DNA of 64,000 bases, from NCBI GenBank assembly GCA_022578605.1, contig MU394052.1:1612001-1676000 (forward strand), given 5' to 3'. Numbering within the stretch: position 1 is the stretch's first letter; every line of letters starts with the position of its first letter. The notes under the pieces were generated by a model. It did no database searches. It was not told where the DNA came from and worked only from the letters and a program-made list of their open reading frames with translations. Positions 21,909 to 33,900 of the stretch are shown piece after piece. A program made the translations under genes and the position numbers. Source of the DNA: Camillea tinctor (Eukaryota; Ascomycota; Sordariomycetes; Xylariales; Xylariaceae).

Positions 21909-24183
21909 CTCGATTTCATCTTCGTGGCACTAATCATATTTACTGCCGTAGTCCGTCGGAAGTTTCTGCGCCAGAACCGAGATATCGCCCGCACGAACTC
22001 AACCCAGTCACTTAAGATTCGTAGCTTGGAAAATGAATGCGCTCGGATGCTCTCAGAGAACCTCGAGCTTCGAGGTCGCATCATCCATCTCGAAAACGAA
22101 TTAGAGCAGAGTAGAGCACAAAGGATTGCCGACCATGCTCTCGAGATCAAGGCGAAGATGGAGGCCCAGCTTGTCGAGTGGGGGGCAATGCTTGCAGGTC
22201 TGGGTCATGAACCCATACCTAGGAACCGGTCCCCTAGAGCGGCCAAGAAGGCGAAGATAAGGAATAGCCTGGGAAGATCTAGCTTGGGGCGAACTAGCAT
22301 GTCTGAATGGCGAAGACGGGATACGATGAGCTCGATGAAGGATCTCGAAGCAGCTGCGCTTCAAGAAGGCAGATTACCACCGCTATGGGAGGATAAGACA
22401 TACCCCCGGGAAACACTCAGGTAAGCTCTTCAACGTTGGGAGGCATTACATGATTGAAGCTGACAAGTCTGTTAGCCGCGACGAGATTCTAGCACTACGG
22501 TCGGTTGTTGAGGATGGTGGCGAGTCGCCCGATCTAGGCCCACCTCCCGTGTCGCGTTTTGTTGATGAAGATCCGGTTAAGATCGACCTTCCCAATAAGA
22601 ACTCTGTAAACAACCAAGCAGTATCTCCCACTCCGCAAAATCTATCGCCTCAGCCCGAATCTCAGCTCTCGCCTCCTTCGATCACCACGGAAAAGCAGGG
22701 ACCCAGCCCCAAGAAAGCTGAGCCTAGAACTGCCACGACGTGTCTTATGGTTAGCACCACCACAGATCCACTTTCTCCTAGTCCAGCTGGTAAGGCCGGC
22801 GTGAAGAGGAAGACAAGGGATGAAGATGAAAAAGAAGAAACCCAACAATCGAGGCCACCTCCGCAATTTACCTTAACTACGAAGAACTCGAGCGAGAAAC
22901 TCATGAATACCAAAGCCCGGCCCGTAGGTAGGCCAATTAAGGAATTGCCTTCAAAACGGGATGCTCGACACGGGTTGAATGCTTCAGCAGCGAGGAAGCC
23001 ATTAGGCGCAAAAAGCTCAAACGATATTATCAACTCTCCGAAGAAAGCTTCAGCAAAGGCGCCGGTCCAGGATGAGGTGGCGAAGGCAAAGGCGGACATG
23101 AAACGTGAGGAACAAGGCAAGGAGCGGACGAAGCCGAAGAAGGATACCACCCCGATCGAGATACCTTCTCTACCCCCACCACCAGCACCCGTGGCTAGTA
23201 TTGAGATCGAACAGGACAATTTAGCACCTGAACCTCAGTTGATGGCGCCAGAGTCTCCTGAGCCATTGGTTTCCAAAGAGGAGATTAGAGACACGCCGCC
23301 TCCTGCTGATATATCGTCTAGAGGGGAGACATCTCGAGGCAGCCGCAGGGCTAGAGCTGCTGTGAGCTATGCCGAGCCCAATCTTCGAGACAAAATGCGA
23401 CGGCCTACTAAGCAGTTGCTCGATGCTGTTTCAGGCGAGGGCAAGAATATCAGGAGAACTAGTCAGTCGATGAAGGATGAGCCCTTGTCTGTTCCTTCGT
23501 CGGTAGTCAAGTCCGAGAACCGACCTAGTACATGCAAAGACATTTCAACGACACGAAGCGTGCCTTCCGACACAAACCACCCAGATATCATGGCGAGCCC
23601 ACTAGTACAGAAGACGGCTCGGTCGGCCCCTGTGGATGACCTACCAACGTCGATTTCTACAGACCGGAAGAAGCGGAACTCGTCAGCTGTGGTGTCGGCC
23701 TCTGATCCCGAATCATCAAGTGGAAACAGCACGAAGTCTAATCTGAAAGGGTCCAACCGCCGCCTGGAGGAGATAGCGGCGCGCGAAGAAGAGGTCGCCA
23801 AGATGTTTGACCGGTCTGACGTATACGAATTCACCAGCTCGCCAAAAGACGAGGCGAAGAATACCGCGGCGGAAGAGGCGCCCAAGAGAAAAGCAAGCCG
23901 CCCAGCGGCCTCGAAGAGGCTGTCCTCGATGGCCCGCGAGGACCCAGATCCGGCCGATGCCGAGAGCAGCAACGAGAAACCTACGACTACTGGCCGTGGC
24001 GGCTCCCGCAAGCGAGGTTCTAGAGCATCTATGATGCTGCCCAAGAAGTCGAGGATGGATGTGGAAGACCACGACAGTCCGAATATCGAGGGAGATAGCC
24101 TGGAGAGCACCTCGTCTGCCGAGGTCGACGGCTCGACAACGGGAAGCAGGGCCTCTATGAGAAGGAGGAGCATGATGTTATGA
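21842..24183 (+). CDS. sgo1: Shugoshin, centromeric cohesin protector
   Basis: The model has three exons: 21842-21890, 21952-22420 and 22476-24183. The 61-bp and 55-bp introns have GTATGT/GTAAGC donors, CTAAT and CTGAC branch words, and TAG acceptors. The product is 741 aa. Residues 17 to about 80 carry the shugoshin N-terminal coiled coil (RRKFLRQNRDIARTNSTQS, then RSLENECARMLSENLELRGR), which dimerises and recruits PP2A. A linker with DEILALRSVVEDGG, GPPPVSRFVDEDP and proline-rich stretches follows. The basic SGO motif lies in SRRARAAVSYAEPNLRDKMR, the region that binds Bub1-phosphorylated H2A. The tail includes VYEFTSSPKDE and a Lys/Arg/Ser-rich end. The 49-nt first exon is required to supply the ATG; without it the frame would appear to start inside the coiled coil. 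Convergent with vps29. Confidence 0.93.
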
Positions 24184-25164
24184 TTTTTTTTTTCAAAAAG
24201 TAAAACCTTGAAGTTTTATTGTCCATGACCTTTGACGGCTTTTGCATGGGGGCGTTATTGAACAGGAAATGAAAAAAGGGGAATGCTGCGAGAAAGGGGA
24301 GGTCGGGAGTGTTTTTATATCTCTGCTTCCAACAGTTTCAAGTTCTTGAATAATGGTATGGATCGTCTTCTTCCCTGCCATTCCTCTTCTCTTCTGAAGT
24401 GAATAGTAAAGGAGTAAGGGGGCTCGGAGGCGGTAGTCGGAACTCGACCTAACCTACCTTTGCTTACGTTTCTTGTTTTTCAACCCATTGTCACAGCGTT
24501 GGAGTATTACGAAGTACCTTTTTTATGTTCTTAGGGATACCAATGTTAGAATTTTGTCCATCTCTCGTATACGTGTGCGCGCATTCAGGCAAAATCGTGA
24601 TTTGCTCCTAGGAAGCCGGGGTATACCCATTGTGTCTTCTTAGTGTTGTTTTTTCTTCAGTCTTGAGAGGTATAGAGACAGACCAGCGAATATGTATAAA
24701 TTCAGAGGACCGTAAAGGGAGACAGGATGTTTCTATGGTCCGAAGAGGGCCATAGTTATAGGTTAACTTATATATCTGCATACACCATGTCCTAGTAGAC
24801 GCACAAGTCCGAGTTTAGTTAAGACTATACTACAGAATATCCCCTTTGTATCTCGCGGGCGTTTTTGCCAGTCCTCCTTTTCCCATCCCGGTCAAATCTA
24901 GGGTCTTGCTTCTATCTTGTTTGCTTTTCTGGTCTCGACCACCTGCGCCGCAGGCGCCAAATAGTCATGACAGGAGGAGGGCTCTCGCTTTTATTATAGC
25001 ATACAATGCCTGAATCCATCATTATCACCTGCATAACCCATGCTCGGCCTTCGGCTTAACCCTGATCCCAAGGAAGTATAGTACGTTATTATGCAGTTGA
25101 CACCCCTCTTGCAGAAACATGGGGAAAGAAAAGATAGGTAAAATAGATAATTAGGTAAATCTCA
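24184..25164. other. Convergent intergenic region between shugoshin and vps29
   Basis: A T-run and A/T-rich 3'UTR-like sequence directly follow the shugoshin stop. No gene is recognised. Confidence 0.6.
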
Positions 25165-26060
25165 TCATGATGACCCTCCCGTCGGCTCGACCGGTTTCGT
25201 ATACGTCACCTTTTCCACCGCTACGTTTTCTACTCCGTTTTCGTCTTTCCTTAACTGATAGACGTAGAGTGTGACCGATATCCCTTGGACCTGTACTGTC
25301 GTTAGCTATAAAACTCGTAACTCCTCTCTTTCAGCTTCTGCTGGTGTTCCTTTCAGTACGACTAGAATAATAGATGCTTTATTCTTCTATCTTTTGGGGG
25401 GGCTGTTTCCTCTTTTCGTTTCTAGAAAAACACTCACATCCATCAAGCAAAAGCTCGGCACCATCTCCTCGCCCTCGGCAGTCCAGCCGGTGGTATAGGC
25501 TCCCGTAGCGCTGCCCGGGTTGACGAAGAACTTGTCCATGTACTCGAAGGCGTCGAAGCGGTGGGTGCCGCCCCAGCAGAGCACGTCGACGTCGAGCTTG
25601 TTGGCCTCGGCGAGCAGCAGGTCGGGCTCAGTGGAGACGAGCGTGAAACCCTCGATGAAGCCGATGCGCAGCGACCCGTGTGTGACGACCTGAGACAGAG
25701 GCAGCGACGTCGCCTCCACGTCGAACCGACCCTTGACAATCTTGAGGTCCGGCGCGATCGTCCGCAGGTACTCATACGTGTGCTTGTCAGTCAGGTTGCC
25801 GAGGCACAGCGTCTGCCCGATCTTGCCCGGCGAGAGGAGCTTCTTGAACTGTGTGCGTGGGGAGGTGAGGGGGTTAGCGCGACGGAGATATAAGAACGTG
25901 GAAAGAAGTATGGGGGGAGAAGAGGATCTATCGGTCGAGGTTGTTTGGCGGCCAGGCAACAGGAGTACCGTGTGTAGGTATAAGCCATTACCTTTTGTGG
26001 TATATCGAGGGCTCGATCGGGGATGTGTAAGTCCCCAATTACGAGGATTAGGAAGGCCAT
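25165..26060 (-). CDS. vps29: Retromer subunit Vps29
   Basis: The minus-strand model has three exons: 26060-25992, 25848-25438 and 25290-25165. The 143-bp and 147-bp introns are both phase 0 (donors GTAATG and GTGAGT, acceptors ACACAG and GTACAG). The product is 201 aa. Exon 1 gives MAFLILVIGDLHIPDRALDI. Exon 2 starts FKKLLSPGKIGQTLCLGNLT and runs through TYEYLRTIAPDLKIVKGRFD, HGSLRIGFIEG, CWGGTHRFDAFEYMDKFF, NPGSATGA and MVPSFCLMD. Exon 3 adds VQGISVTLYVYQLRKDENG and ends PVEPTGGSS. This is a metallophosphoesterase-fold protein that acts as a scaffold in the Vps26-Vps29-Vps35 cargo complex on endosomes, recycling sorting receptors to the Golgi. Length and all core blocks are normal. The open frame running upstream of exon 2 is intron read-through. 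Head-to-head with agx1. Confidence 0.95.
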
Positions 26061-27250
26061 TGCGGGCGATTGGCTGAAAGGCCTGATGAGGCGTACACGG
26101 CGGTGTTCTGAGCGACGAAGACAGAGATGGAGGCGTCGGTGAACGATGCGCCTTGTGGGAGGGAATTCACAGGCGTGACCGAAGCAAGCTACCTGTTGAT
26201 GCACACGGGGCGGCGGTGGTAGTACTGATTTAGCTCGGGGTTCAACTTGGCATCCGCAGCTCGGACGTACTAAAAGTGATTGTATATGTCAGAGAATATC
26301 AATTATTGTTTTTTGTCACGATATGTTTCTTTGTAGGATGCGAATACTAACCTTGAAGCTATCGCAAAGTTGATGTTCGTTTCTCGGAGCTCTCTCATGG
26401 TTTTGGGTTCATTGAGCCAAGCCCAGGCCCCTCATAAACTATAAGCTATGCCCATGTAGTACTAGCGCTATATTATTGACTTTGACTTGTGCCCATCCCC
26501 TTGCATCATTCAAAGCAAGGGTCTTCCCTTGAGCATAAACCTTGAGCATAAATGGGCAGCCTCATCTACTACCTATACCTCCCTGAGGTCCTAACTAAAT
26601 ACATGGTACTCACCTACTTAACCAAATAAGATATGGCCGAAGACGGAAGTCATCCCTTTTCTTTTTCTTTTTCTTTTTCTTTTCTTTTCTTTTTTTTTTT
26701 TAAGATACCGAACTCACCGGGGAAGTTCCAATATATGCGAGTGATATCCGAGTTATAGATGTACCAATTAGTCATCTGCTGAGGATGTGCACTTGTCTCT
26801 TTCTGTATAGCTGGTAGGTTATAGGTACTCCGTAGGTAATAAGCCTTAGTAAATATTCTGACAAAACTTGTCATTTTGTACCCGCTGTACTCCGTACTCG
26901 TAGACCGCCTTTGGTGGGTTTTCTTAGTATAAAGTACATGTAATACATAGTTTATCCAGTTGTCCAACTGACCAACTTTGAAGTCTCTTTTCTTTTTTTT
27001 TTTTGGTTTATTTTTCTATCTTATATAATAAGGACCATACCCGCTTAAAGGTCCTACAAAAATAAAAGGTACTTACACTTAGTCACTATTACTATTCTTA
27101 TCTGAAACCTAGACACTGTAAAAAAAGGTTCACCTGACCTGTTGCTGTACTTATCTTCCCCTCACCGGTTGCCAATCGATCGATTCTCACCTATCAAAAA
27201 AACTGGCTTACTCAACGTTGCGGAGGGTTTCCGGAGCGGTGCTCGGTCCA
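26061..27250. promoter_or_regulatory. Divergent intergenic region of vps29 and agx1
   Basis: About 1.2 kb between the two start codons. A CTTTTT tandem tract lies at 26657-26700 and another T-run near 26990-27005. No credible gene is present. Confidence 0.5.
26657..26702. repeat. (CTTTTT)n pyrimidine tract
   Basis: Four or more CTTTTT units shade into CTTTT units and a T-run. Translated on the minus strand it yields only a Lys/Glu repeat. Confidence 0.8.
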
Positions 27251-28832
27251 ATGCCCCGCCAAATCCTCAGAGCCAATGCTTCTAACCCCGCGTCCCGAGT
27301 TTCGATTATATCACAACATCTTGCTGGTGTCCCGCCTGCGTCCACTCTTACCCCGTCTAACAGCAACTCTCTCTCTTCTATCCACGCTCGTAGCTTATCA
27401 TCATCACCAACCTTCAATATGTCTTCCCAGCCCGATCACCCCACCCTGCTCATTCCGGGCCCTATTGAGTTTGACGATGCCGTTCTACAGTCTATGAGCC
27501 ATTATAGGTTAGCCTGACTCACCCCTCCCCCTCCCCCTTTTTCTTCAGCTCCTTCATATACATGATTACTATTCTTATTTTTTATTGTTCTTTTCTGTCT
27601 AACTAGAACCTACTAGCGAATCTCATGTCGGTCCCGGATTCGTCGCCACTTTTGGCGAGACTCTATCCATGCTACGTAAGCTCTTCCAGACCACATCGCC
27701 GTCTTCGCAACCCTTCGTCATCTCGGGCTCGGGTACGCTCGGCTGGGATCTAGTAGCAGCAAATCTGGTCGAACCCGGTGAGGACGTCTTGGTCCTTAGC
27801 ACCGGCTACTTTAGCGACGGGTTTGCCGACTGCCTTAGGCTATACGGTGCCAATGTGGATATTGTGAAGGCTCCGGTGGGCAGCCGGCCCCAACTGCCCG
27901 AAATCGAGAGTGCACTGAAGAGCAAGAAGTACAAGATGGTCACAGTAACGCACGTTGACACCTCGACGGGTGTGTTGAGCGAGCTTCAGAAGCTATCTGA
28001 GACGGTCAAGAGTGTCTCCCCGGATACACTGCTTATCGTAGACGGAGTATGCAGTGTGGCGGGCGAGGAGATCGACTTTGATGCGTGGAAGCTCGATGGC
28101 GTGGTGACAGCAAGCCAGAAGGCTATCGGATGCCCTGCGGGACTGTCTATATCCATGTTCAGTGGAAAGGCCATGGATGCTTTCAAGGCCCGGAAGAGTC
28201 AGCCCGGATCCTACTTCGCCTCGATGAAGAATTGGACGCCGAGTAAGTACAAGTGCACACCGTTCCAAGTATCTATTCTACGCGTGTCTATACGTTTCAG
28301 CTCCCTCAGCAAAGCTAATCGGTCGCAGTCATGCAAAACTACGAGGCCAAGAAGCCTTCATATTTCGCAACCCCATCACCACAGCTAGTCCACGCCCTAC
28401 ACACAGCGCTTAGCCTCATCCTCGCCAAGCCCCTTTCTGAGAGATTTGCCAAGCACAAGGAAGTTTCGGACAAGATCAAGAAGACGGTGACGGACTTGGG
28501 ATTAAAGCAGGTTGCGGGCAACCCGGAGGATCAGGCACATGGCATGACAGCAGTATACCTACCCGAGAGCATTAAAGCCACGGACCTGCTTCCCAAGCTC
28601 GCGAACAGCGGGGTTATCTTTGCCGGTGGTATCCACAAGGAGATTGCATCCAAGTATATCCGGTTCGGACACATGGGTGTCAGCGTGGTATGTTGACCTT
28701 CTCCCTACATCTAATAAAACGGGACAGAAGAGAGGCTAACCTTACTAGACCGATCCTGCTAGAGGTGATATCAACAAGGCATTGGCTGCGTTGGAGAATG
28801 GCTTAACTGCCTGCGGATATCAAAAGGCATAA
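27251..28832 (+). CDS. agx1: Alanine-glyoxylate aminotransferase (class V PLP enzyme)
   Basis: The model has four exons: 27251-27507, 27617-28242, 28329-28687 and 28749-28832, with introns of 109, 86 and 61 bp. The product is 441 aa. It converts glyoxylate and alanine to glycine and pyruvate. Visible blocks are HPTLLIPGPIEFDDAVLQ, SHYSESHVGPGFV across junction 1, TFGETLSMLRKLFQT, ISGSGTLGWD, THVDTSTGVL, VDGVCSVAGEE, the PLP lysine in TASQKAIGCPAGLS (Lys254), NWTPIMQNYE across junction 2, PSYFATPSPQLVHAL and FGHMGVSVTDPARGDI across junction 3. Residues 1-56 before a second ATG (27419) are Arg/Ser/Ala-rich without acids, as in a mitochondrial presequence, so two start sites could give two locations. 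The C-terminus GYQKA is not a classical peroxisomal signal. For intron 1 the second of two nearby TAG acceptors is chosen because it restores the conserved SHYSESHVG. Confidence 0.94.
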
Positions 28833-29559
28833 AGTTTAGGGGTGTGGTGGTTGAATTAATAATTACCCCTTAGAGCCACCCAGCAAGAAGACTCTTCTTC
28901 CTTTGATTTGGAGTAGAAGCTCATAGAGGGCGAGTGGTCTGTGTAGATAAAATCTTACCTACCTGGAAGGTTATGTAGACAAAGGTCCTAGAAAGGTCCT
29001 TCAATGAGAACAACCAAAAAGAAATTGTGGCAAAATTACCCTATATGGTAATTTAACTTGATGTGTCGGGCGTACATACTAGAGTACTCCTCACTTGGTT
29101 ATGTCTACACGACACTAGAGAATATAGGAGAATGTTAGGTATGTTACTAGTGAAGTCACTCCTCTCTGTGGGGTGAGTTAGACAGAATACAAAATTAAAG
29201 GTGCCCAAATTCCAACTAACCATAGGTAATTTATAGATTATGGTTGTGTGTGTGGTGTGAAGAAAAAGAAAAAAGTCTAGGGGGAGGAAGGGGGGAGAGA
29301 AGTAGGTAAGTTATGTATGATATATCAGTATGGACATATGGACCTAGCTAATTTATATACTTGCTTACCTCATTGATCCTTTTCTTTAGTTTTCTTATTA
29401 TTAATCATCTTCCCTTTATGTTGCACCTGCAGCCCCGAGTCTAAAATGCTTGCAGGTCCCGATGTGTGTGTGTCAAGGCCGAGAAGATCGCGCGTCCATT
29501 AAGCCGAATCGCCGTGGCCACAGCAACGTCAAGCCGCCAAGGCAACTGAGTTTACCTAC

Positions 29560-30120
29560 ATAATCTAGTAATAAGTGGTTATAAATCTTGATGATTAAGA
29601 TGAGAAGTACATAGGTATAGACACATCAGAATGAGCAGGTACCTATATACCTACATACCTACATAGGTTACCTACATAGTACATAGTACATAGCACTTGA
29701 GGTTACTTACATACCATAGGCTGCATACTTAGATCGGACAAATGGTAAGTAAGCCACAGCCTACCTTATTAAAGTGAATATTTATTTGATATGTTTATTG
29801 TTCAAACCCCTCTTTTGGCTCTTTTTAAATACTGTCACATTTCTATATTTGATGTCATTTCTCATTTACATTTATGCGAATTTAATAGGTACATGAGGTA
29901 AGTACCGCACTTACCTACTATGTAGGTACCACCTAGATTAGGTAGATTAGGTAGATAGATGACTTTTAAGTAAGTACGTTACAGAACATAAGATTGTGTG
30001 GGGTATGGTATTTGTACATAGGATACGTATCTACGTATAGTATGTATGTATTGTACATATATAGGTGCGTGCATTCAATATAAGGTACCTATAAGTTTAG
30101 CTAGATTAGAGATCATTCAC
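29560..30120. repeat. Cluster of TAGGTA/TACCTA-type words
   Basis: Words such as CTACATAC, ACCTACATAGG, TAGGTACC and ATTAGGTAGATTAGG recur irregularly in both orientations. Similar smaller clusters occur at about 12113-12170, 14530-14560, 19770-19830, 21190-21230 and 47740-47770. They are intergenic and have no coding meaning. Confidence 0.6.
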
Positions 30121-30771
30121 TAGTATTAGTTATTTTACCTCTTTTACTTAGGTCAACAATGTAGGTACATAGTAGTTTTAGAGGAGTGCTTGCTAGAACC
30201 ATAGATGTACTTTTTCTTTCTCTCTTGTTCTTTTCGTTCTTCTTCTTTCTTTAGTGCTTCCGAATAGGTGCCCACCTTTTTGCAGTGACATAATCAGATC
30301 GTTTTTAGCAGTACCTACCTAGGTACAGAACAACGGAGGGACGGGACTTAGGTTAGGACAAATCGAAGAAGTTTCAGCCCACCAACCCACCTAACCTACC
30401 CACCTACCCACCTTCTAACAGTCAACCACCCCTCTCCACCAGCCGCCATCACTTCTCCAAATAGCAAAACGGCTCCCGTCTTGCCGCCTTTGGTTTTTTT
30501 TTTGATAGCTTTTTTTTTCTTCTCCCACTTCTACAAATCTCCCACCAACACAACTAGCAACAACAAACTAACCTAACCTAAATTATTACAATAGACCTCT
30601 CCCATCTCTTCTCCTCCTACCTTTAGCCCGAACAACCTTTCCATTCTCTTTCAGCCTCTGTTAATTGCTGGGTCTTCTAAGCCATCAACCCAAACCAAAC
30701 CAAAACCAAAATCAAAACCCACCCTCTCTTTTTCTTTTTCTTCTCCCATACAGTCGGCACCTGCAACTCTT

Positions 30772-30806
30772 CACCTTGCACCTTGCACCTTGCATCTTGC
30801 ACCTTA
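30772..30806 (+). repeat. Five tandem CACCTTG-type heptamers in the crm1 leader
   Basis: Three exact CACCTTG units are followed by CATCTTG and CACCTTA, about 170 bp upstream of the crm1 start codon. Confidence 0.8.
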
Positions 30807-30975
30807 CATCACTCGTTGTGGTCTGTGAACTACAGCTACCTTATTTACCACACCTACACTATCCTCTTCGTGTCTGCTCTCTGCCTTCCTGGGTCTTTCT
30901 TCTTCCCGTTACCCACCAGTGCGAGACGAGTCCTTCCGTGATCGTGAGGCGCGTAGCCTACGAGAAATTCCCTTC

Positions 30976-33900
30976 ATGGCGCCCACCATTCAGGAGCTGG
31001 ACCTGATGGTCCAGTCCTTCTATGAAGGTCGCGGCGAGCAGGCAAGTTATCTCCCGCCTCCATTTGAGCTTTTTCTCTGAAATCACCCGGTCGCCGACCT
31101 GTTCTACGGCTGCCATGTCCAGCATGTTCTCAGACTAATATTTATATCTTCCCCGCCTCTAGCAAAAAAATGCCCAAACGTCCCTCAACCAGGTAAGTGA
31201 CGCGCCCGCCTCATATCCACCCTCTCTAGCTAGCTATTTTCTACTAACACCACTTCTTCTCCTTCTAGTTCAAGGAAGATCCCGACGCCTGGCTCCTCGT
31301 CGATAAGATCCTCCAAGAATCTCAACATCCCCAGACCAAGTGTATGCCCACCTTTCTCCACCAACGTAGAATGGCCTGCAAGGCGGAGGCTGACATGATG
31401 TAGATCTTGGTCTACAAATATTGGACAATGTTATCATGACAAGATGGAAGGTCCTCCCTCGAGATCAATGCTTGGGTTAGTTATAATTGTGTTCCCCATG
31501 TGCCTCTTGTGGATGTTGGCTGCTAACGCTTGGGTAGGCATTCGCAACTTCGTTGTCAACTTCATCATCCAGGCCTCCACTACTGAGGAGTCGCTCAGAG
31601 CAAACCGAACCCTCCTCAACAAGCTCAATCTTGTCCTCGTCTCTATCCTGAAGCAGGAATGGCCGCATAACTGGCCTGCCTTCATCAACGAGATCATCAC
31701 CGCCTGTCGATCCAACCTATCCATTTGCGAGAACAACATGATCATCCTCCGCCTCCTGTCCGAGGAAGTATTCGACTACTCTGCAGAGCAAATGACTTCC
31801 GCCAAGACCAGAAACCTCAAGACCACCATGTGCAACGAGTTTTCGCAAATCTTCCAGCTTTGCCAGGAGATTCTTACTTCGGCGAACCAAGCCAGCCTTG
31901 TGAAGGCCACTCTCGAGACCCTCCTGCGTTTCTGCAACTGGATTCCTCTAGGGTACATATTCGAGACGCCCCTGATTGAGACGTTACGAACGCGTTTCCT
32001 CGAGATTCCCGAGTTCCGCAATGTCACTCTGCAGGTCTTCACCGAGATTGGTGGTTTGGTGACTGGAGGACCAGGTGAACCCAATGCGTACAGCGAACAG
32101 CTTGTCAAGATGTTCGTGGATGTGCTTACAACTATCTCCAACATTGTCCCGTTGCACCTCGACCTTAAGAGCACCTATCCCCAGAGCAATTCGAGAGATC
32201 AGGAATTCCTCCAGGACCTGGCCCTCTTCCTATGCAATTTCTTTGTTCAGCATGTCGATGTAAGATTATGGTATCTCAAATGCAGTCACTATACGTCATG
32301 CTAACCCATTGTTTCTAGCTCGTTGAGAAACTCCCTAACCGCGACTTTCTTACCCACGGTCACTTCTATCTAATCCGGATATCTCAAATTGAAGACCGCG
32401 AGATATTTAAAATCTGCTTGGATTATTGGCTAAAGCTTGTTCAGGATCTCTACAACGAGATGCAAGCAGCACCCATGCAGGAGATGAACCCGCTCCTCAT
32501 GGCCTCGGGATCTGCTAGTGGCGCAATGAACCCGAGCTTGCTGTCGGGCCTACCTCTCCGGATGCATAAGTACAAGGAAGTCCTATCGAACCTGCGAGTA
32601 GTCATGATCGAGAAGATGGTCCGACCTGAAGAAGTTCTCATTGTCGAAAACGACGAGGGTGAGATTGTCCGAGAGTTTGTCAAGGAGAGCGATACTGTGC
32701 AGCTCTACAAGACTATCCGAGAGTGTCTCGTCTACTTGACACATCTGGACGTGGTCGACACCGAGAACATCATGACCGAAAAGCTCCAGCACCAGGTTGA
32801 TGGAACCGAATGGTCATGGCACAACTGTAATGTACTCTGCTGGGCAATCGGCTCGATCTCGCTCGCCATGAATGAGGAAACGGAGAAGCGTTTCTTGGTC
32901 ACTGTCATTAAGGATCTCCTTGGTCTTACTGAGATGAAGAGAGGAAAAGACAATAAGGCCGTGGTGGCAAGTAATATCATGTACATTGTGGGACAGTACC
33001 CGCGCTTTCTGAAGGCGCATTGGAAATTCCTTAAGACGGTGGTCAATAAGCTCTTCGAGTTCATGCACGAGTCGCATGAGGGTAAGTGGGCACGTCTGAA
33101 GAGTTCATATGAAGGTGCTAGCTGACAGATCTGCAGGTGTTCAGGATATGGCATGTGATACTTTTATCAAGATTGCACGACAATGCCGAAGACATTTTGT
33201 GGCCCTGCAACCTAGTGAGAACGAGCCATTCATCGAGGAAATTATCCGAAGTCTCCAGCGCATCACTTGTGATCTCACTCCCCAGCAAGTACACACGTTC
33301 TATGAGGCTTGTGGATATATGGTCGCCGCCCAAGGCAACAAGCACCAACAAGAACGGCTGCTCGGCGAGCTAATGAACGCCCCTAATGTAGCTTGGGATG
33401 AGATCATTAGAGCAGCCACTCAAGATCCCCAGATCCTCCAGGATGCTGACACGATCAAGATCATTGGTAACATTATGAAGACCAATGTTTCGGCTTGCTC
33501 TTCGATTGGCCCTTACTTCGGTCCTCAAATTGGCAGGATATACCTCGATATGTTGCAGATGTACCGTGCTACCAGCCAGCTGATCTCTGAGGCGGTTGCT
33601 CGTGATGGTGAGTGCTCCTGGTTTTCCACCTTTCACGCATTTGACTAACCCCTCATTTAGGCGAGCTTGCACCCCGTTTGCCCAAGGTCCGAGGACTGCG
33701 AACCATCAAGAAGGAGATCCTGAAGTTAATCGAGAGCTATGTTGACAAAGCAGAAGATTTGCAGACCGTGCGTCAGCAGATGGTTCCACAACTTCTGGAT
33801 TCTGTCTTGGTGGATTACAACCGCAATGTCCCGGCAGCTAGGGATGCTGAAGTTCTCAAGGCCATGTCCACCATCATCACCAGACTTACGGTAGGGTGCC

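Larger units (their letters stand above)
28833..30975. other. Intergenic region with TAGGTA/TACCTA clusters and the crm1 leader
   Basis: From about 29530 to 30180 the sequence is dense in TAGGTAC/TACCTACATA words on both strands. From 30360 onward it becomes C/T- and CAA-rich, as in a promoter and 5' leader, up to the crm1 ATG. No gene is recognised. Confidence 0.55.

Noticed and set aside
22662..24173. Long minus-strand frames (185 and 236 codons) inside the shugoshin gene
   Set aside because: They are antisense to a clear shugoshin coding exon. Their Ser/Leu/Phe bias mirrors the sense codons.
31444..32304. ATG at 31444 as the start of a shorter exportin-like gene
   Set aside because: That frame reads intron 4 of crm1. 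The upstream exons restore the complete conserved Crm1 N-terminus.
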